NCBI GenBank assembly: GCA_018712075.1
Contig: DVHN01000038.1
Span: 1-59,472 of the forward strand
Length of the DNA stretch: 59,472 nt
Reading direction: 5' to 3'
Source of the DNA: Candidatus Fimimorpha faecalis
Lineage (GTDB): Bacteria > Bacillota > Clostridia > Lachnospirales > Lachnospiraceae
The notes below the pieces were generated by a model. The model had not been told where the DNA came from, ran no database searches, and saw nothing but the letters and a program-made list of their open reading frames with translations. The stretch's first letter is position 1. Every line of letters begins with the position of its first letter. The position numbers were made by a program, and so were the translations under genes. Shown in pieces: positions 8,699 through 18,412 of the stretch.

Positions 8699-11674
8699 AT
8701 GAGCGATATTATGACTCCAATTCCGTTTTCAAATTTAATGAATTGGATTTTAACGGAACAAAAGAAAAACAATACCGTATTTGGTGTGCATAAAGCTTAC
8801 TATGCAAAAGAGAAATTGACACAAACGATATTTGGACGGAAGCTGGAAACTCCGATTGGTCCAGCCGCAGGTCCGCATACCCAATTGGCACAAAACATTG
8901 TGGCAGCTTATTATGCAGGAAGCCGCTTTTTTGAATTAAAGACAGTGCAGATTATGGATGGAGCCGAACTGTCCGCATGTGTAAATAAACCTTGTATTTT
9001 AGCCGATGATGAATGTTATAACTGTGAGTGGTCTACAGAATTATATGTTCCTCAGGCGATGGCAGAATATATAAAGGCATGGGTTGCGTTATTTGTATTG
9101 GCAAAAGAATATGGTCTTGGAGCAGTAGATGGATATCAGTTTAATATGAGTGTTGGCTATGATTTGACAGGAATTCAGTCAGAAAAAATCAATCATTTTA
9201 TTGATACGATGATGGATGCCAAAGAAGACGCCACTTTTATTGCATGTAAAAACTGGCTGATGGAGCATTTGGATCAGTTTGAACATATTACAAAGGAAGA
9301 TATTGAGTCTATTTCTCCTAATATTTGCAATTCTGCAACAATTTCAACGCTGCATGGATGTCCGCCACAGGAAATTGAGAGTATTGCGAATTATTTATTA
9401 GACGAGAAACAGTTACATACATTTATTAAGTGCAATCCTACCTTGCTTGGATATGAATTTGCGAGAAATACATTAAATGAAATGGGATATGATTATGTTC
9501 AGTTTGGAGAGTTCCATTTTAACGATGATTTGCAATATGAAGATGCAGTACCAATGTTGACTCGTCTGATGAAGAAAGCACAAGAAAAGCAATTGGAGTT
9601 TGGAGTAAAAATTACAAACACATTTCCTGTAGATGTAACAGCCAATGAACTTCCAAGTGAAGAAATGTATATGTCAGGAAAATCCTTGTTCCCACTTTCC
9701 ATTGCACTTGCAGGAAAACTGGCAAAGGAATTTCATGGAATGCTTAGAATTTCTTATTCAGGCGGAGCCGATTATTATAATATTGATAAAATTGTACAAG
9801 CAGGTATCTGGCCAGTAACCGTTGCTACTACATTATTAAAGACAGGCGGCTATCAGCGTTTGGTGCAGATGGCAGAATTGTTAGAACCAGTTTATACAAA
9901 ATTTGAGACGGTGGATGCAGAACAGACATTGGCATTGGCGGAAGCTGCTAAAACAGATAAACACCATGTGAAAGCAATCAAGCCGCTTCCATCCAGAAAG
10001 CTGCGTGAAACAGTACCATTACTGGATTGTTTTGTCGCTCCTTGTAAAGAGGGATGTCCAATTCATCAAGACATTCCAGCCTATATGGAACTTGTTTCTC
10101 AGGGAAAATATGAAGAAGCATTACAAGTAATTTATGAAAAAAATCCACTTCCTTTTATTACAGGTACGATCTGTGCACATAACTGTATGAGCAAATGTAC
10201 AAGAAACTTTTATGAACAGCCAGTGAATATCCGTGCGGTGAAGTTAGAAGCAGCAAAGAATGGATATAAAGCAGTTTGGGATCGAATGGAAGTACCAACG
10301 ATTCAAGGCGGAAAGAAAATAGCGATTGTTGGAGGAGGACCAGCAGGTTTGTCTGCCGCTTATTTTCTGGCAAAAGCAGGTCAAGATGTAACAATTTTCG
10401 AGAAAAATGATAGTCTTGGAGGCGTTGTTCGTTCAGTGATTCCAGATTTTCGTATTTCACGAGAAGCCATTGAAAAGGATATTGCATTAATCCAGAGATT
10501 GGGTGTAACGATTATGACAAATACGGAAGTGTATTCCGTTCAAGCATTAAAAGATCAAGGCTATGAAGCCATTGTACTGGCGGTTGGAGCATCGAAACCT
10601 GGAATGCTTCATTTAGAAAAAGGAAATGCCATCAATGCATTGGAGTTTTTAGAACAATTCAAACAAAAAGATGGAGAAGTCAATTTAGGAAAACAGGTTG
10701 TAGTAATTGGCGGTGGAAATACTGCGATGGATACGGCTCGAGCGGCAAAGCGCACTTTGGGAGTGGAAAAGGTTTCTCTCGTATACCGCAGAACGAAACG
10801 ATATATGCCGGCGGATGAGGAAGAATTGATCATGGCATTAGAAGATGGAGTGGAGATGAGAGAATTGTTGTCTCCAGTAAGCTTGGAAGATGGAATGCTT
10901 GTCTGTAAAAAAATGGTACTTGGTGCAGCAGATGCCAGCGGACGCCGAGGTGTAGTGGAAACAGAAGAAACGGAGACAATTCCAGCAGATACCGTAATTG
11001 CAGCGGTTGGAGAAAAGGTTCCGACGGAGTTTTTCCAATTGAATCAGATGTCTGTTAATGAGCGTGGAAAAGTAATGACCGATACGCAGACATTGGAGTC
11101 GAGTCAGCCAGATGTTTATGTAATTGGAGATGGATTGTATGGACCTGGTACTGTAGTCGAGGCAATCCGAGATGCACAGAAAGCGGCGAATGCGATTGTT
11201 GGAAAGCAATTGAGCATGGATACAGAGCCAACTGTAAAATCAGAAGAAATCTATGCAAAAAAAGGAATCTTAAAAGAAGAAGCAGAAATTTCTCAAGAAG
11301 CAAACCGTTGCTTGACCTGTTCCAACGTATGTGAAAACTGTGTAGATGTCTGTCCAAATCGAGCCAATATTGCAGTGAAGGTACCGGGCATGGAAAAAAC
11401 ACAAATTATCCATGTGGACTATATGTGCAACGAATGCGGCAACTGTAAGAGTTTTTGTCCGTATGCAAGCGCTCCTTATCGAGATAAGTTTACATTGTTT
11501 GCAAATGAAGCCGATATGGAAGCTAGTACAAATGATGGATTTGTAGTTTTAGATGAGACAAAAGTGAAAATTCGATTCCTTGGAACGATAACCGATCAAG
11601 TGCCGTTTGGAATCCAACGTCTTATTGATGCAGTAAAGAATGATTATTCTTATTTATTAATGAAGAATTCGTAA
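8699..11674 (+). CDS. ygfK: YgfK-type iron-sulfur flavoprotein (putative selenate reductase subunit)
   Basis: About 991 residues with several modules: a dihydroorotate-dehydrogenase-like N-terminal domain (TPIGPAAGPHTQLAQN near residue 50), then a GltD-like region with a Cys-rich Fe-S segment (residues 440-510), an FAD-binding GGGPAGLSAA motif (near 548), an NAD(P)H motif GGGNTAMDTA (near 670) and a C-terminal pair of ferredoxin-like Cys clusters (CLTCSNVCENCVDVCP and CNECGNCKSFCP). I chose ATG 8699, which follows AGGGAGGAG; an upstream ATG at 8672 would place that site inside the gene. Despite its old name, gene-set evidence from purine-degrading anaerobes points to a reductive step on uric acid or a derivative using NAD(P)H electrons. 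Confidence 0.88.
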   Translation: MSDIMTPIPFSNLMNWILTEQKKNNTVFGVHKAYYAKEKLTQTIFGRKLETPIGPAAGPHTQLAQNIVAAYYAGSRFFELKTVQIMDGAELSACVNKPCILADDECYNCEWSTELYVPQAMAEYIKAWVALFVLAKEYGLGAVDGYQFNMSVGYDLTGIQSEKINHFIDTMMDAKEDATFIACKNWLMEHLDQFEHITKEDIESISPNICNSATISTLHGCPPQEIESIANYLLDEKQLHTFIKCNPTLLGYEFARNTLNEMGYDYVQFGEFHFNDDLQYEDAVPMLTRLMKKAQEKQLEFGVKITNTFPVDVTANELPSEEMYMSGKSLFPLSIALAGKLAKEFHGMLRISYSGGADYYNIDKIVQAGIWPVTVATTLLKTGGYQRLVQMAELLEPVYTKFETVDAEQTLALAEAAKTDKHHVKAIKPLPSRKLRETVPLLDCFVAPCKEGCPIHQDIPAYMELVSQGKYEEALQVIYEKNPLPFITGTICAHNCMSKCTRNFYEQPVNIRAVKLEAAKNGYKAVWDRMEVPTIQGGKKIAIVGGGPAGLSAAYFLAKAGQDVTIFEKNDSLGGVVRSVIPDFRISREAIEKDIALIQRLGVTIMTNTEVYSVQALKDQGYEAIVLAVGASKPGMLHLEKGNAINALEFLEQFKQKDGEVNLGKQVVVIGGGNTAMDTARAAKRTLGVEKVSLVYRRTKRYMPADEEELIMALEDGVEMRELLSPVSLEDGMLVCKKMVLGAADASGRRGVVETEETETIPADTVIAAVGEKVPTEFFQLNQMSVNERGKVMTDTQTLESSQPDVYVIGDGLYGPGTVVEAIRDAQKAANAIVGKQLSMDTEPTVKSEEIYAKKGILKEEAEISQEANRCLTCSNVCENCVDVCPNRANIAVKVPGMEKTQIIHVDYMCNECGNCKSFCPYASAPYRDKFTLFANEADMEASTNDGFVVLDETKVKIRFLGTITDQVPFGIQRLIDAVKNDYSYLLMKNS

Positions 11675-11724
11675 AGGATATGATTCATAAAATGGTCAAA
11701 TCATTACGATTAATATAAGGAAGG

Positions 11725-11756
11725 CGGGTATACCTCGAATGGACGAGGGATGCCCG
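11725..11756 (+). other. Intercistronic hairpin before the Se-dependent xdh gene
   Basis: CGGGTATACCTCG (11725-11737) pairs with CGAGGGATGCCCG (11744-11756), with one G-U and one mismatch, around a 6-nt loop. It is much more GC-rich than its surroundings and sits in the 139-nt gap between ygfK and the dehydrogenase gene. No immediate T-run follows, so a role in mRNA processing, stability or ligand sensing is as likely as termination. Confidence 0.5.
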
Positions 11757-11813
11757 TTTACCGTATTTAGCTTGTTTTTTGGATGAGAACCTGGTAGAAT
11801 AAGGAGGGAAATT

Positions 11814-14375
11814 ATGTTTGAGTTAATGGTGAATGGTACAACGTATCAATATGAGAAAGATATTAAATTAATTCGTTATTTACGGGACGTGTTAAAACTA
11901 AAGTCGGTAAAAGATGGGTGCAGTGAAGGGGCATGTGGAACTTGTCATGTATTAGTGGATGGAAAGGCACAAAAAGCTTGTACACTTCCGATTTCCAAAT
12001 TTCAGGGGAAAAAGATTTTAACTGTGGAAGGGCTATCCGAACGGGAACGGGAAGTATTTGTATATGCGTTTGGAAAAGCTGGAGCAGTTCAATGTGGATT
12101 CTGTATTCCAGGCATGGTTATTAGTGGAAAAGCATTGATTGACAGCAATCCAAATCCAACGAGAGAAGAAACGGCCTATGCGATTCGCAATAATATATGT
12201 CGTTGTACGGGATATAAAAAAATTATTGATGGGATTATGCTTGCAGCTCAAATGTTAAGAGAAAATTTGCCAATCCCAGAAGATACAAGTTCTTGGAAGA
12301 TTGGTGAGCGAGTTGCCCGTTTGGATGTGCGGGAAAAGGTGCTTGCAACAGGAGAATATACCGATGACATGGAAGTGAATGGTATGGTTTATGCGAGTGC
12401 GGTAAGAAGTGCCTATCCAAGAGCGATTGTAAAGGCGATCCGTATGGAAAAAGCGTTAGAAGCAGATGGAATCTTAGCAATTTATACTGCCGATGATATT
12501 CCTGGCAGTGTCAAGACAGGGCATTTAAAACAAGACTGGGATGCGATGATTCCGATTGGAAAAATAACACATTATTTAGGAGATGCGATCTGTCTTGTTG
12601 TAGGAGAGACAAGAGAAGCGGTGGAAGCAGCCAAAAAACTAGTGGAAGTAGATTATGAACCATTGGAAATGATTCAAAATCCATATGAAGCGATGCGAGA
12701 AGGAGCGCCGCTCGTCCATTCGGATGGAAACTTGCTTGCACATAAGCATGTTTCACGTGGAAATGCGGAAAAAGCCATTGCGAATGCAAAATACGTCGTA
12801 TCAGGACAATTTCATACCCCATTTACGGAACATGCATTTTTGGAGCCAGAAACAGCAGTGGCAGAGCCGACAGAAGACGGAGGAGTACAAGTATATTCTT
12901 CCGATCAGGGAGTTTATGATACGAGAAGAGAATGTGCCGCATTGCTTGGACTTCCGATGGAAAAAGTACGGGTTACAAATAAATTAGTCGGAGGCGGCTT
13001 TGGAGGAAAGGAAGATATGACGGTGCAGCACCATGCCGCATTGGTTGCCTACTTGTTAAAGCGTCCAGTAAAGGTTAGTTTGACAAGAAAAGAAAGTATT
13101 TTAATTCATCCAAAGCGTCATGCAATGGACACAAAAATGACGATGGGATGTGATGAGAATGGAATTATTCTTGGAGTAAAAGCGGAAGTAATTTCGGATA
13201 CAGGAGCCTATGCATCGCTGGGAGGACCCGTACTAGAACGTGCGTGTACCCATGCGGCAGGTCCATATAATTATCAAAACTTTGAGATTGATGGGAAAGC
13301 TTATTATACAAACAATCCGCCAGCAGGAGCATTCCGTGGATTTGGAGTAACTCAGACTTGCTTTGCAATCGAAAGTTTAATTGATGAAATGGCGGAAAAA
13401 GTGGGAATTTCTCCATGGGAGATTCGTTATCGAAATGCCATTCGTCCAGGACAGGAATTGCCAAATGGTCAAATCGTAGATGAATCCACTGGTTTAGTGG
13501 AAACGTTAGAAGCGATTAAGCCAATTTATGACAATAATAAATATGTAGGATTGGCATGCGCAATGAAAAATGCAGGGGTTGGAGTTGGAATTGCAGATTA
13601 TGGACGTTGTATACTCGGAATCAAAGATGGAAAGGTTCATATTCGTTCGGGAGCTTCTTGTATTGGTCAAGGACTTGGAACAGTATTGGTTCAGATCGTA
13701 TGTGATAACACAAATCTTCCAAGGAATAAAGTAGTTTATGTCGCTTCTAATTCTTTTAATGCACCAGATTCGGGTACGACTTCAGGTTCCAGACAGACAT
13801 TAATTACTGGTGAAGCGACAAGACGAGCATGTGAATTGTTAAATAAAGCGATGGAAGCGGCGACTCTGGAAGAACTGGAAGGACAGGAATTTTACGGAGA
13901 ATATTTGGCGAAAACAGACCCGCTTGGAGCCAAAAAGCCAAATCCAGTGTCCCATGTAGCGTATGGATATGCGACGCAGGCAGCGATCTTAGATGAAGAT
14001 GGAAATGTAGTAAAAATTGCTGCGGCTCACGATGTTGGACGTGCGATTAATCCGTTATCGGTAGAAGGGCAAATTGAAGGCGGTGTGATTATGTCATATG
14101 GATTTGCGCTAACGGAAGATTTTCCACTTCAGGATTGCAGACCGACAGCGAGATACGGAACGCTTGGACTTCCAAAAGCGAATAAAATACCAGAAGTAGA
14201 GTCCATTATTGTGGAAAAACCTGGGTTAAATGTTGGAGGAGGAGCAATTGGAATCGGAGAAATTACATCCATTCCGACCGCACCAGCCATCCGTAATGCT
14301 TATTATCAATACGATCACGAGGCAAGATATGTATTGCCGTTGGAACATACCCCTTATAGTAAAAAGAAAAAGTAA
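11814..14375 (+). CDS. xdh: Selenium-dependent xanthine dehydrogenase (fused 2Fe-2S and Mo domains)
   Basis: An 853-residue fusion, the normal form of the Se-dependent xanthine dehydrogenase family. The N-terminal 150 residues hold two [2Fe-2S] clusters (CSEGACGTCHV and CGFCIPG...NICRCTGY). The rest is the molybdopterin domain with GGGFGGKED, AFRGFGVTQ, CIGQGLGT and the C-terminal GAIGIGEITSIPTAP segment containing the catalytic glutamate. No FAD domain is present, so it needs a separate flavoprotein such as the one at 18413. Selenium is expected as a labile Mo ligand rather than selenocysteine, which fits the selD, yedF and yqeB neighbours. It would interconvert hypoxanthine, xanthine and uric acid. 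Confidence 0.92.
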   Translation: MFELMVNGTTYQYEKDIKLIRYLRDVLKLKSVKDGCSEGACGTCHVLVDGKAQKACTLPISKFQGKKILTVEGLSEREREVFVYAFGKAGAVQCGFCIPGMVISGKALIDSNPNPTREETAYAIRNNICRCTGYKKIIDGIMLAAQMLRENLPIPEDTSSWKIGERVARLDVREKVLATGEYTDDMEVNGMVYASAVRSAYPRAIVKAIRMEKALEADGILAIYTADDIPGSVKTGHLKQDWDAMIPIGKITHYLGDAICLVVGETREAVEAAKKLVEVDYEPLEMIQNPYEAMREGAPLVHSDGNLLAHKHVSRGNAEKAIANAKYVVSGQFHTPFTEHAFLEPETAVAEPTEDGGVQVYSSDQGVYDTRRECAALLGLPMEKVRVTNKLVGGGFGGKEDMTVQHHAALVAYLLKRPVKVSLTRKESILIHPKRHAMDTKMTMGCDENGIILGVKAEVISDTGAYASLGGPVLERACTHAAGPYNYQNFEIDGKAYYTNNPPAGAFRGFGVTQTCFAIESLIDEMAEKVGISPWEIRYRNAIRPGQELPNGQIVDESTGLVETLEAIKPIYDNNKYVGLACAMKNAGVGVGIADYGRCILGIKDGKVHIRSGASCIGQGLGTVLVQIVCDNTNLPRNKVVYVASNSFNAPDSGTTSGSRQTLITGEATRRACELLNKAMEAATLEELEGQEFYGEYLAKTDPLGAKKPNPVSHVAYGYATQAAILDEDGNVVKIAAAHDVGRAINPLSVEGQIEGGVIMSYGFALTEDFPLQDCRPTARYGTLGLPKANKIPEVESIIVEKPGLNVGGGAIGIGEITSIPTAPAIRNAYYQYDHEARYVLPLEHTPYSKKKK

Positions 14376-14386
14376 TGGAGGAGAGA

Positions 14387-15754
14387 ATGAAAATCTTATT
14401 AAAAAACGGAATGGTGGTGTCTGGGAATGGTTCTAAAAAACAGGACGTTTTAATACAAGATGGCATTATTATGGAAGTTTCGGATTCAATTCTGGCATCC
14501 GATGCAGAGCAAGTTGATGTAACAGGAAAAATTTTATTTCCAGGCTTTATTGATGCACATACGCATTTTGATTTGGAAGTATCCAATACGATAACCGCAG
14601 ATAATTTTGCAACAGGAACGAAAGCAGCTATTTTAGGCGGTACAACGATGATTATTGACTTTGCAACGCAAAATAAAGGTGAGACATTAACCGAAGCATT
14701 GCAAAATTGGCATAAAAAGGCCGATGGAGTTTCTTCTTGTGATTACGGATTTCATATGGCGATTTCTGATTGGAATGCACAAACAGAAAAAGATCTCTCA
14801 GTCATGTTTGAACAAGGAGTTTCTTCTTTTAAGCTCTATATGACCTATCCTGCAATGCGAGTGGATGATGGAGTATTGTATGAATGCTTAAAAAAAATAA
14901 GTAAAATGGAAGGACTTGTCGGAGTCCACTGTGAAAATGGTGATATAATTGATGCATTGATTGCAGAACAAAAGGCAGCAGGAAACAATACTCCTTGTGC
15001 ACATCCAATTTCCCGTCCGCCGGCAGTGGAGGCAGAAGCAATTCATCGCCTTTTAACCATTGCTAAGCTGGCAGGGGCGGCGGTAATGGTTGTTCACTTA
15101 AGTTCCAAAGAAGGATTGGAAGAAGTACTTCGGGCAGAGGATCAAACGGTATTTGCAGAGACTTGCCCGCAATACTTATTATTGGATGATTCCGTATATT
15201 GTCAAGAAACAATGGAGGCGGCGAAGTATGTTTGTTCTCCACCGCTTAGAAAAAAAATCGATCAGGATGCGTTATGGGATGCACTGAAAAACGATCAGAT
15301 CCATACAATTGCGACGGATCACTGTAGCTTTTCCATGGAACAAAAATCAGTTGGAAGAGAAGATTTTACAAAAATTCCAAATGGAATGCCTGGGGTAGAA
15401 ACACGAGGCAGTTTACTTTATACGTATGGATATCGCAGCGGTAAGCTTTCATTAGAACAATTATGCAGATTGCTGTCCGAAAATCCTGCAAAACTTTATG
15501 GATTATATCCAAGAAAAGGAGTAATCCGACCAGGAAGTGATGCGGATATTGTAGTATTTGATCCAGAAAAAGAGACTATCATATCTGCTAAGACTCACCA
15601 TTATCATATGGATTATGCGCCGTTTGAAGGATGGAAACTGCATGGAGATGTGCAGGATGTCTATCTAAGAGGGGAATTAATTGTAAAAAATGGAACCATT
15701 CAAAAAGAAAATTTTGGACAATATATAAAGAGAGAAAAAGGAAGTTTTTTATAA
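14387..15754 (+). CDS. hydA: Dihydropyrimidinase/hydantoinase (HyuA/HydA type)
   Basis: About 455 residues of the cyclic amidohydrolase family, normal length. The binuclear metal site is visible: IDAHTHFD near residue 54, the lysine expected to be carbamylated in SSFKLYMTYP near 150, HCEN near 178, HLSS near 235 and the aspartate in ATDHCSF near 310. It hydrolyses six- or five-membered cyclic ureides. In this island it would open the ring of a reduced uric acid derivative. I prefer ATG 14387, which follows GGAGGAG; an ATG at 14375 overlapping the xdh stop precedes the ribosome site. Confidence 0.9.
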   Translation: MKILLKNGMVVSGNGSKKQDVLIQDGIIMEVSDSILASDAEQVDVTGKILFPGFIDAHTHFDLEVSNTITADNFATGTKAAILGGTTMIIDFATQNKGETLTEALQNWHKKADGVSSCDYGFHMAISDWNAQTEKDLSVMFEQGVSSFKLYMTYPAMRVDDGVLYECLKKISKMEGLVGVHCENGDIIDALIAEQKAAGNNTPCAHPISRPPAVEAEAIHRLLTIAKLAGAAVMVVHLSSKEGLEEVLRAEDQTVFAETCPQYLLLDDSVYCQETMEAAKYVCSPPLRKKIDQDALWDALKNDQIHTIATDHCSFSMEQKSVGREDFTKIPNGMPGVETRGSLLYTYGYRSGKLSLEQLCRLLSENPAKLYGLYPRKGVIRPGSDADIVVFDPEKETIISAKTHHYHMDYAPFEGWKLHGDVQDVYLRGELIVKNGTIQKENFGQYIKREKGSFL

Positions 15755-15766
15755 GAGGACATTGAA

Positions 15767-16789
15767 ATGGAAGAAAAAATTGTATTTTGCAAAGGTGGAG
15801 GATGTACGGCAAAGTTAGGACCTGGTGTATTGGATTATGTATTAAAAAAGATTCCGAAAAAAAAGGACGATCGATTGTTAGTTGGATTTGAAAGTTCCGA
15901 TGATGCGGCTGTTTATCAATTAACCGATGATTTGGCAATTGTACAGACGTTGGACTTTTTTCCTCCAATGGTAGAAGATCCGTATTTATTTGGACAGATT
16001 GCTGCTGCGAATGCGCTAAGCGATATTTATGCAATGGGTGGAGATGTGAAGACCGCATTAAATATCGTTTGTTTTCCAGAAAAAATGGATTTAAATATAT
16101 TGGGACAGATCTTACTAGGAGGAAGCGAGAAAGTAGCAGAAGCAGGAGGTGTGTTGGCAGGAGGTCATTCCATTGCAGATCAGGATGTAAAATATGGGCT
16201 TTCTGTGACAGGAACGATTCATCCAAAGAAAGTATTTACGAACAATACCGTAAAGGATGGAGATGTTTTGATTTTGACAAAACCACTTGGAGTTGGGATT
16301 GTTACAACTGCTTCTAGAGTAGGCGATGTATCCGAAGAAGCAATGAATCAGGCGATTACTTCGATGACGACATTGAATAAATATGCTTCGGAAATCATAC
16401 GAAACTATTCAGTACATGGCTGTACGGATGTAACAGGCTTTGGATTTATGGCACATCTTTGTGAAATGCTGGGAGACGACTATATGGCAGAAATTGAATG
16501 GAAATCGATTCCATATATTTCAGACGCATTTCGCTGTGCAGAAGAGTTTTATATTACGGCAGCAGGTCAGAGAAACCGAAACCATGTCGGTGATCAAGTA
16601 GAATTCCAAAATGTTCCATTTGCAATGGAAGAAATTTTATTTGATCCTCAGACATCGGGAGGACTTTTAGTAAGTATGCCAGAACCAGATGCTTTGCAAG
16701 CCTTAGAAAAGCTAAAAGATCAGAAGCTTCCATGTAATATTGTTGGAACGATTCAGAAAAGAACCGAAAAGAAAATTATTGTAAAATAA
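15767..16789 (+). CDS. selD: Selenide, water dikinase
   Basis: A 340-residue AIR-synthase-fold enzyme that makes selenophosphate from selenide and ATP. The N-terminal active-site loop reads [11 protein letters not shown]: Cys13 and Lys16 match the catalytic Cys17 and Lys20 of the E. coli enzyme, and the second E. coli cysteine (C19) is Ala here. It is therefore a Cys form, not a selenocysteine form. [23 protein letters not shown] and DPQTSGG motifs are intact. It lies 12 bp after hydA. With yedF and yqeB next to it, and no selA/selB seen here, its local job is probably selenium supply to molybdenum hydroxylases. Confidence 0.93.
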   Translation: MEEKIVFCKGGGCTAKLGPGVLDYVLKKIPKKKDDRLLVGFESSDDAAVYQLTDDLAIVQTLDFFPPMVEDPYLFGQIAAANALSDIYAMGGDVKTALNIVCFPEKMDLNILGQILLGGSEKVAEAGGVLAGGHSIADQDVKYGLSVTGTIHPKKVFTNNTVKDGDVLILTKPLGVGIVTTASRVGDVSEEAMNQAITSMTTLNKYASEIIRNYSVHGCTDVTGFGFMAHLCEMLGDDYMAEIEWKSIPYISDAFRCAEEFYITAAGQRNRNHVGDQVEFQNVPFAMEEILFDPQTSGGLLVSMPEPDALQALEKLKDQKLPCNIVGTIQKRTEKKIIVK

Positions 16790-16825
16790 CCAAATTAAAT
16801 TTTATAAGAAGAAAGGTAGAAAGCT

Positions 16826-17443
16826 ATGATAAAAGTAGATGCAAGGGGCGAGCAATGTCCAATTCCTGTTATTAAAGCCAAAAAAGCATTGGAATCAGCC
16901 AAAAAAGGCGATCTCGTTGTTGTTTTTGTGGACAATGAGATTGCGGTTCAGAATTTACAAAAACTGGCGACACAAAAAAACGAAGGTTTTCAGTGGAAAA
17001 AGAATGGAGACAGCGAATATGAAGCTGTTTTCACAGTTGGAAATTCAGATTCGGCACAGGAGGAAGAACTAGAAATTTCCTGTGAAATGCCAACATTAAA
17101 TAGAAAAAAGAAGACGGTTGTTGCGATTGCTTCCAATCAAATGGGAGTTGGCGAGGAAGCACTTGGAAAGACATTATTAAAGGGATTTCTTTATGCATTA
17201 ACCCAGCAGGATGTTTTGCCTGATACGATTTTATTCTATAATGGAGGGGCAAGTATTTCGTGCGAAGGATCCGATTCTCTGGAAGACTTAAAATGGCTGG
17301 AACAGCAGGGAGTAGAAATTATTACATGTGGCACTTGTCTGAATTTCTATGGAATTGCTGAAAAACTGGCAGTAGGAAAAGTGACCAATATGTATGAAAT
17401 TGTGCAGACGATGATGAGTGCGGATTCTCTTATCAAACCATAA
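16826..17443 (+). CDS. yedF: YedF-type selenium metabolism protein (TusA-DsrE fusion)
   Basis: A 205-residue two-domain protein. Residues 1-70 are a TusA-like domain with the CPIP motif (GEQCPIPVIKAKKAL), which carries persulfide or perselenide. Residues 95-195 are a DsrE/DsrF-like domain with conserved cysteines (ITCGTCLNFYG). This form accompanies selD in genomes with the labile-selenium molybdenum hydroxylase trait, and here it directly follows selD. A role in selenium or sulfur relay is inferred. Confidence 0.88.
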   Translation: MIKVDARGEQCPIPVIKAKKALESAKKGDLVVVFVDNEIAVQNLQKLATQKNEGFQWKKNGDSEYEAVFTVGNSDSAQEEELEISCEMPTLNRKKKTVVAIASNQMGVGEEALGKTLLKGFLYALTQQDVLPDTILFYNGGASISCEGSDSLEDLKWLEQQGVEIITCGTCLNFYGIAEKLAVGKVTNMYEIVQTMMSADSLIKP

Positions 17444-17461
17444 AAAATAGGAGTTATAAAA

Positions 17462-18274
17462 ATGATAAAAGATTGGATTTTAGTGCGTGGGGGCGGCGAT
17501 CTTGCAACGGGAACGATCTATAAACTTTGTAAGTCGGGCTTTTCAGTATTAGTTACGGAGATTGCGCATCCATCGGCAATTCGCAGATATGTGGCGTTTT
17601 CAGAAGCAGTATACGAGAAAAATGCAATTGTGGAAGATATGACCTGTACATTGGTAGAGGATTGGGAACAAGCCTGCTCGGTAATGAATGAGGGACGCCC
17701 AGCTCTTATGATAGATCCAAACTGTGAGATTTTAAAAGAACACCATCCATCCGTTGTCGTAGATGCAATTCTAGCGAAAAAAAACTTAGGAACAAATCGC
17801 AGTATGGCAGATTGTACGATTGCACTTGGGCCTGGATTTTGCGCAGGTGTGGATGTGGATTATGTCATTGAAACGAAACGTGGGCATAATTTAGGAAGAG
17901 TAATTACGGAGGGAATGGCTGCGGCGAATACAGGAATTCCTGGGGTAATTGGAGGATATGGAAAAGAACGTGTCATTCATGCCCCTGTTGCAGGCGAGTT
18001 ATTTCATCGTGCTAAGATTAGCGATTTTGTTCAAAAAGATCAAGTCATTGCAGTCATTCATTCTTCCGATGGTTTGGAGGAAGTTCGAGCAAGTATTTCT
18101 GGGATTTTAAGAGGACTAATCCGAGATGGTTATCCCGTTACAAAAGGATTTAAAATCGCAGATATCGATCCGAGAGAATCGGAAAAAGAAAACTGCTTTA
18201 CCATTTCCGATAAAGCCAGATGTATTGCAGGAGGAGTATTGGAAGCAATTTTATACCATCGCAATAACAAATAA
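17462..18274 (+). CDS. yqeB: EF2563/YqeB-family selenium-dependent molybdenum hydroxylase maturation protein
   Basis: A 270-residue protein matching the EF2563 family, a marker of selenium-dependent molybdenum hydroxylases. It opens with a nucleotide-binding-like VRGGGDLATG segment (residues 8-17), has an ALGPGFCAGVDVDYVIETKRG core (about residues 120-142) and a C-terminal biotinyl-like beta region (APVAGEL...). It is believed to act in insertion or maturation of the Se-containing Mo cofactor. It follows yedF by 18 bp and precedes the three-subunit hydroxylase. Confidence 0.9.
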   Translation: MIKDWILVRGGGDLATGTIYKLCKSGFSVLVTEIAHPSAIRRYVAFSEAVYEKNAIVEDMTCTLVEDWEQACSVMNEGRPALMIDPNCEILKEHHPSVVVDAILAKKNLGTNRSMADCTIALGPGFCAGVDVDYVIETKRGHNLGRVITEGMAAANTGIPGVIGGYGKERVIHAPVAGELFHRAKISDFVQKDQVIAVIHSSDGLEEVRASISGILRGLIRDGYPVTKGFKIADIDPRESEKENCFTISDKARCIAGGVLEAILYHRNNK

Positions 18275-18412
18275 ATAGGAGGTCGTTGTTTCGTTAATTA
18301 TTGCTTGCAGTTATTGTCGTTTTGTGATAAGAATAAAATAGGATGTTTCTATGGGATCAAGTAAAATCTTGGTAGGAAGGTGTCCATCATCATAAAATTA
18401 TGGAGGTTCATC

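Noticed and set aside
15767-15830. Selenocysteine codon in selD
   Set aside because: The active-site residue is encoded by TGT (Cys), and no in-frame TGA is present.
15588-16226. Long minus-strand frame of 212 codons
   Set aside because: It lies antisense across hydA and selD, both strongly supported. Its composition (Leu, His, Pro rich) is typical of a shadow frame and no ribosome site precedes it.
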